This document shows, one piece after another, positions 60,607-64,000 of a stretch of 64,000 bases of DNA. The stretch's first letter is position 1, and the number at the start of each line of letters is the position of its first letter. A program made the translations under genes and the position numbers. The notes beneath the pieces are model-generated. The model was not told the DNA's origin. It searched no databases and was given only the letters and a program-made list of their open reading frames with translations. The DNA comes from Bacillota bacterium (GTDB taxonomy: Bacteria > Bacillota > Clostridia > Christensenellales > SZUA-584), in contig JAEWTL010000085.1 in NCBI GenBank assembly GCA_023459495.1, positions 62,001-126,000 of the forward strand, in the 5' to 3' direction.

Positions 60607-61015
60607 GCGTGACTTGCCGCAGCTGGCGGCACTGTATGAACAATTCTGGGGCGAGAAGTCGTACCCGGAGAGGATGGCGCGACAGCTGGAAGCGCTGGAG
60701 CGCCGAGGCACCCACATTGTGCTGGGCGCGGAGGAGGACGGCAAACTGCTTGGCTCTGTGATGGGCATCGTCTGTGAGGAGCTGTACGGCGACTGCAGCC
60801 CGTTTCTCGTGTTGGAGAATATGATCGTGGACCGGGACTGCCGAAGGGCGGGTGTGGGCCGAGCGCTGCTTGCGGAGTTGGAAACTCGCGCAAAGTCACG
60901 CAGCTGCACGCAGATGATCCTCGTGACCGAGAAGAGCCGGACGGCCGCCTGCGCCTTTTACGAGTCCGCCGGTTTCGCGCCCGACAAGAACACCGGGTAT
61001 AAGAAGAAGCTATGA
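60584..61015 (+). CDS. GNAT family N-acetyltransferase
   Basis: The 143-residue protein has the GNAT pattern: IIRDICKRDLPQLAALYEQF at the N-terminus, GSVMGIVCEELYG in the core, LENMIVDRDCRRAGVGRALL as the acetyl-CoA loop (RRAGVGRA) and ACAFYESAGFAPDKNTGYKK at the end. The start ATG 60584 lies inside the nitroreductase gene, behind GGAGG, and the stop overlaps the next start. The substrate is unknown. Co-translation with its neighbours indicates a single transcript for these three genes. Confidence 0.93.
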   Translation: MIIRDICKRDLPQLAALYEQFWGEKSYPERMARQLEALERRGTHIVLGAEEDGKLLGSVMGIVCEELYGDCSPFLVLENMIVDRDCRRAGVGRALLAELETRAKSRSCTQMILVTEKSRTAACAFYESAGFAPDKNTGYKKKL

Positions 61016-61596
61016 GCAAAACATTGTCCGAAATGACCAATGAGGAGCTGTGGGCGCTGTTCCCGATTATCCTTACGGAGCATGACCCCGCGTGGGCGGA
61101 GCAGTACGCGCAGGAGTGGGAGCGCATTATGGCGGCTGTGGGGCAGGAGAACATTGTGCGCGTCAGCCATATCGGCAGTACGGCAGTTAAGGGCCTCGTC
61201 GCCAAGCCGACCATCGATATCCTGCTGGAGATTACGGACGCATGCGACACGAAGAAGCTGAAAGCCGCGCTAATGACGGATGGGTATCAGTTCAGCCCGC
61301 AGCCAAAGAACCCGCCGCCGCATATGATGTTTATGAAGGGGTACACGCCGGAGGGCTTCAAGGGGCAGGCATATCATCTGCACGTGCGTTACGGCGGCGA
61401 CTGGGACGAGTTATACTTCCGGGACTACCTGATCGCCCACCCTGAGGCGGCGCGAGAATATGGAGAGTTGAAGGCAGGGCTCAAACAGGACCTCGAACAC
61501 GATCGCGACGGCTATACAGCGGCCAAGACGGAAATCGTACGTGAGTATACGGTGCTCGCGCGTAAAGAATTCGGGAAAAGGTATTCCAGCGGTTGA
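61012..61596 (+). CDS. GrpB family protein (UPF0157)
   Basis: The 194-residue protein has the GrpB/UPF0157 features: a WAEQYAQEWERI helix, VSHIGSTAVKGLVAKPTIDI (the nucleotidyltransferase-like GSTAV...KPxIDI motif), and HLHVRYGGDWDELYFRDYL. An N-terminal extension (MSKTLSEMTNEELWALFPII) includes a stretch common to some Clostridia members. The fold relates to nucleotidyltransferases, but no reaction is established for the family. It overlaps the GNAT gene by four bases. Confidence 0.9.
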   Translation: MSKTLSEMTNEELWALFPIILTEHDPAWAEQYAQEWERIMAAVGQENIVRVSHIGSTAVKGLVAKPTIDILLEITDACDTKKLKAALMTDGYQFSPQPKNPPPHMMFMKGYTPEGFKGQAYHLHVRYGGDWDELYFRDYLIAHPEAAREYGELKAGLKQDLEHDRDGYTAAKTEIVREYTVLARKEFGKRYSSG

Positions 61597-61620
61597 TTTT
61601 TTGCCGCGCATGGATATAAT
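61593..61620 (+). promoter_or_regulatory. promoter of metG
   Basis: TTGATT at 61593-61598 and a perfect TATAAT at 61615-61620 are separated by 16 bases. The -35 box overlaps the end of the GrpB-family gene. Confidence 0.7.
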
Positions 61621-61626
61621 ATAGCG

Positions 61627-61940
61627 TAACAGAATAGCACCAAAGGCTGCGAAGAGAAGAGTAAGCAATCCGCGCTTTCACAGAGAGCCCTGTATGCTGA
61701 GAAGGGGTAAAGACTAAGGTTGCCGAACATGGTCTCGGAGCCGCGCACCGAATGTGCCTTAGGGCGCAACAGGCTGCGATGGGATCGCCCATGACAGCGA
61801 TAGCGTATCAGCGGATCATTTCCCGCCCGTACGCGACAAGGCCCGCAACGTGAGGCGCGGGCGAATTTGGGGTGGTAACACGAAGCGCAGGCTCTCGTCC
61901 CCGGAAATCCAACGGTTTTCGGAGGTGAGGGTTTTTTTGT
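61627..61940 (+). promoter_or_regulatory. T-box riboswitch of metG
   Basis: The leader has a Stem I region with GAAGAGAAGAGTAAG and AGAGAGCCCTGTATGCTGAG, the specifier ATG at 61729-61731 in GCCGAAC-ATG-GTC, and the T-box sequence AATTTGGGGTGGTAACACG (61864-61882). The terminator follows at about 61892-61938, ending GAGGGTTTTTTT. The specifier fits methionine, so uncharged tRNA-Met should induce metG. Confidence 0.93.
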
Positions 61941-61985
61941 TACCCCGAATGCAGCTGGCTGCAAAAAAGAAATGAGGAGGATATC

Positions 61986-63605
61986 ATGAGCAACATCATT
62001 ATCGGAGGCGCGTGGCCATATGCCAACGGCTCGCTCCATATCGGGCATATCGCGTCGCTGCTGCCGGGCGACGTACTGGCGCGGTATTACCGGGCCAAGG
62101 GTGACCGCGTATACTACGTTTCGGGCAGCGACTGTCATGGCACGCCCGTGACCCTGCGGGCCGCGCAGGAGGGCAGGACACCGCGTGAGGTAAGCGACGC
62201 ATACCACGCGGAGTTCGCGGAGGTGTTTAAAAAGCTCGGCTTCAGCTACGACATGTACGGTAAAACATCGTCGCCGGAGCATATTGCGTTTGTGTGGGAG
62301 TTCCACAGCAGGCTGTATTCCAGCCCATACATCATCGAGAAGCGTGCGCCGCAGGCGTATTGCCCAGCCTGCAACAAAACGCTGACCGACCGCTTGGTGA
62401 CGGGACAGTGCCCGGTATGCGGCGGCAGCGCACGGGGGGATCAGTGTGACGCGTGCGGTGCGGTTGTCGAGGCTGAACAGCTGATCAGTCCCCGGTGCGC
62501 GCAGTGCGGGGGCTTGGTGGAGTTCACGCAGAGCACGCAGCTTTATATCACACTCTCCAAACTGGAAAGCGAACTGCAGGACTATTTGAACAGCCATCCG
62601 CAGTGGCGCAAAAACGCTGTCGCTTTCACAAAGCGCTATATCGACGAGGGCCTGCGCGACAGGGCCATCACGCGTGACCTTAATTGGGGCATCGACGTGC
62701 CGCGGGCCGGGTACGCAGGCAAGAAGATCTACATCTGGGCGGAAAACGTGCTGGGGTATCTCTCCGCGTGCAGGCAGGCCGCGGCGGCACACGGGCTCAC
62801 CCTGCCGGAGGTGTGGAACGATGCGCGGCATTACTATGTGCACGGCAAGGATAACATTCCGTTCCACACGATCATCCTGCCCGCGCTGTTGCTGGCGCAT
62901 GGGCAATACGCACATCTGCCGGACGACATCATATCGAGCGAATACCTGACGCTGGAGGGCAGGCGGATATCCACAAGTGGCAACTGGGCAATCTGGGCAA
63001 AGGACATCGCAGACAGGTTTGACCCGGATGCGCTGCGCTTTTTCTTCCTTGCCAACGGCCCGGAAAAGCGGGACACGGATTTCTCATGGCGGGAGTTTGT
63101 GGAGCGCAACAACAGCGAGCTAGTAGGCGCGTACGGCAATTTCGTCAACCGCACGCTGGCCTTTATCGAGAAATATCTGGGTGGGGTAATCCCGGACGGT
63201 ACGCTGGAACCGGAGATTGGATCACGGATATTGGTAGCGTTTGAAGCCGCAGGCGGGTGCATTGAGGAGGGGCGGTTCAAGGATGCGCTGGAGGCTGTGT
63301 TTGACTTGGTGCGGTTTGGCAACCGGTATTATGACGCGGAGCAGCCATGGAGGACGCGCACGGAGGACCTACATCGCTGCGGCAATACGCTGTTCAACTG
63401 CGCTCAGATCGTCTGTAATCTTGCGGTGCTGACCGGTCCGTTCCTGCCGTTCTCTTCGGCCAAGGTGAAACGCTGGCTGGGCCTTGAGGATGCGTGGCAT
63501 CCGCAGTACCGGCCCGCAGGCACCCGTGTGGAGGGGAGCGCTATCCTGTTTGCCCGGCTGGACCCCGGTGTGGCCGGAGAGGAAACAAAAAAGCTGGCGG
63601 GGTAA
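61986..63605 (+). CDS. metG: methionine-tRNA ligase with altered KMSKS loop
   Basis: The 539-residue protein charges tRNA-Met. It has HIGH at residues 18-21 (SLHIGHIA), the Cys-rich insertion with four CxxC pairs (CPACNK, CPVCGG, CDACGA, CAQCGG) for two zinc ions, and the WAENVLGYLSA region. Where KMSKS is expected, residues 327-331 read RISTS in GRRISTSGNWAIW, so both lysines of the usual motif are changed. FSTSRNW-like loops do occur in some MetRS, so it may still be active. The C-terminal tRNA-binding dimerisation domain is absent. The start ATG 61986 follows GAGGAGG. The T-box leader supports a real housekeeping or stress-induced role. Confidence 0.93.
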   Translation: MSNIIIGGAWPYANGSLHIGHIASLLPGDVLARYYRAKGDRVYYVSGSDCHGTPVTLRAAQEGRTPREVSDAYHAEFAEVFKKLGFSYDMYGKTSSPEHIAFVWEFHSRLYSSPYIIEKRAPQAYCPACNKTLTDRLVTGQCPVCGGSARGDQCDACGAVVEAEQLISPRCAQCGGLVEFTQSTQLYITLSKLESELQDYLNSHPQWRKNAVAFTKRYIDEGLRDRAITRDLNWGIDVPRAGYAGKKIYIWAENVLGYLSACRQAAAAHGLTLPEVWNDARHYYVHGKDNIPFHTIILPALLLAHGQYAHLPDDIISSEYLTLEGRRISTSGNWAIWAKDIADRFDPDALRFFFLANGPEKRDTDFSWREFVERNNSELVGAYGNFVNRTLAFIEKYLGGVIPDGTLEPEIGSRILVAFEAAGGCIEEGRFKDALEAVFDLVRFGNRYYDAEQPWRTRTEDLHRCGNTLFNCAQIVCNLAVLTGPFLPFSSAKVKRWLGLEDAWHPQYRPAGTRVEGSAILFARLDPGVAGEETKKLAG

Positions 63606-63630
63606 TCCGGCAGCTTTAGCGAAGGTATCT

Positions 63631-63718
63631 CTTGGAGGCTCCGCCTCCAAACCACCGCTCAAGGGCCATAGGCCCTTGAGAATCCCATCTCGCGAAACGC
63701 CTTTCAGGCATTTCGCGG
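63631..63718 (+). repeat. dispersed stem-loop element, copy 3
   Basis: TTGGAGGC-TCC-GCCTCCAA, then ACCACCG, CTCAAGGG-CCATAGG-CCCTTGAG, AATCCCATC and a third hairpin built from CGCGAAACGCC and GGCATTTCGCG. All three parts are present, as in copy 1, and it lies 25 bases after metG. Confidence 0.87.
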
Positions 63719-63770
63719 ACATAAGGGTAAAAGGGATAGGGATAATCTTTTGCTAGAGCGGGAATGAGGG

Positions 63771-64000
63771 TCAGCGGCTTTCGTGCCGATCGAGGTAACC
63801 GGCCTGGAATTTAGCAACCATCTCGCGGTTGAGCTTGTACCGTCTGGCGAACAGAAGCGCCAGCGCGAAGCAGATCAGAAAGCCTGCGGGCAGGATCATG
63901 CCGACCTTCAAATATACGCTGGGTGCCTGCACGGTCGCAGAGTCGAAGCCAATGACGTCGAGCAGCGTGCCCACAAAGAACACTGCGAGCGACTGAGAGA
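63771..64000 (-). CDS. GPH/MFS-type transporter, C-terminal end only
   Basis: The last 76 codons or so of a minus-strand gene are visible; the 5' part lies beyond the right edge. They encode a membrane helix end (SLAVFFVGTLLDVIGFD), a loop, a full helix (VGMILPAGFLICFALALLFA) and a polar tail RRYKLNREMVAKFQAGYLDR. The RYKLNRE...  tail after the last helix is typical of GPH-family sugar symporters (compare LVYNEKK at the end of the protein encoded at 29790). A sugar transport role is likely but rests on a short fragment. Confidence 0.7.
   Translation of the reverse strand, partial: SQSLAVFFVGTLLDVIGFDSATVQAPSVYLKVGMILPAGFLICFALALLFARRYKLNREMVAKFQAGYLDRHESR

Overview
The window looks like chromosome from an anaerobic, Gram-positive Clostridia-type bacterium (Bacillota). 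Evidence: moderately GC-rich coding DNA with strong AGGAGG-type ribosome sites; T-box leaders on ileS and metG; a CIRCE element on htpG and a CtsR box on hsp20; a BlaI/BlaR1-type pair; FeoAB with the small Cys-rich FeoB partner; lipoproteins; and a sortase-anchored adhesin. Genus and order cannot be settled from the sequence alone. I see no phage, insertion sequence or CRISPR array.

Layout. 1-6.6 kb: a cut hypothetical gene, an HD-domain protein, an ECF sigma factor with a membrane DUF4367-type partner and a small secreted protein behind an ECF-like promoter, a lipoprotein alkaline phosphatase behind a PhoP-like box, a YibE/F membrane protein and a GNAT enzyme. 6.8-9.7 kb: a small Sm-like protein and the feo ferrous-iron operon, where feoA runs 137 nt into feoB. 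9.7-14.8 kb: a dispersed repeat, two oxidoreductases, a GNAT-like protein, an Fe-S CCG protein, a lipoprotein, and tRNA-Ser(CGA) plus tRNA-Ala(CGC). 14.9-19.8 kb: a TetR-controlled operon of sugar kinase, PLP aminomutase-like enzyme and duplicated class II aldolase, which I cannot assign to any known pathway, followed by a decayed GtrA gene. 20-22.2 kb: BlaI/BlaR1-type regulator pair with two operators.

22.3-34.1 kb: a glycan-use locus. GH31 is divergent from a TetR gene; then an alpha/alpha-barrel glycosidase, GH2, a GPH sugar transporter and a GH38 alpha-mannosidase follow behind a consensus promoter with an 18-bp palindrome. 34.2-40.7 kb: YhhN membrane protein, htpG (CIRCE), an SH3/peptidoglycan-binding exported protein, a lipoprotein, a nitroreductase and a lone MafI-like immunity gene. 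40.75-44.2 kb: ileS with its T-box. 44.5-48.6 kb: an LPXTG-type surface adhesin with its own sortase. 48.6-51.3 kb: a lipoprotein, and a TM1266-type regulator with a structured, terminator-bearing leader, followed by a lone ABC solute-binding protein. 51.4-56.2 kb: CtsR-controlled hsp20, a zinc-ribbon/RCC1 membrane protein, radA and a membrane protein. 56.4-59.8 kb: a MacAB-like efflux system. 59.9-63.6 kb: nitroreductase, GNAT, GrpB-family protein and T-box-controlled metG with an altered KMSKS loop. The end holds a third repeat copy and the 3' part of a transporter gene.

The most promising unexplained items are the kinase/PLP enzyme/aldolase operon (15.0-19.7 kb), the structured leader before the TM1266-type gene (49.65-49.80 kb), the ECF sigma/DUF4367/secreted-protein cassette (1.1-2.85 kb), the feoA/feoB overlap, and the three-copy dispersed stem-loop element.
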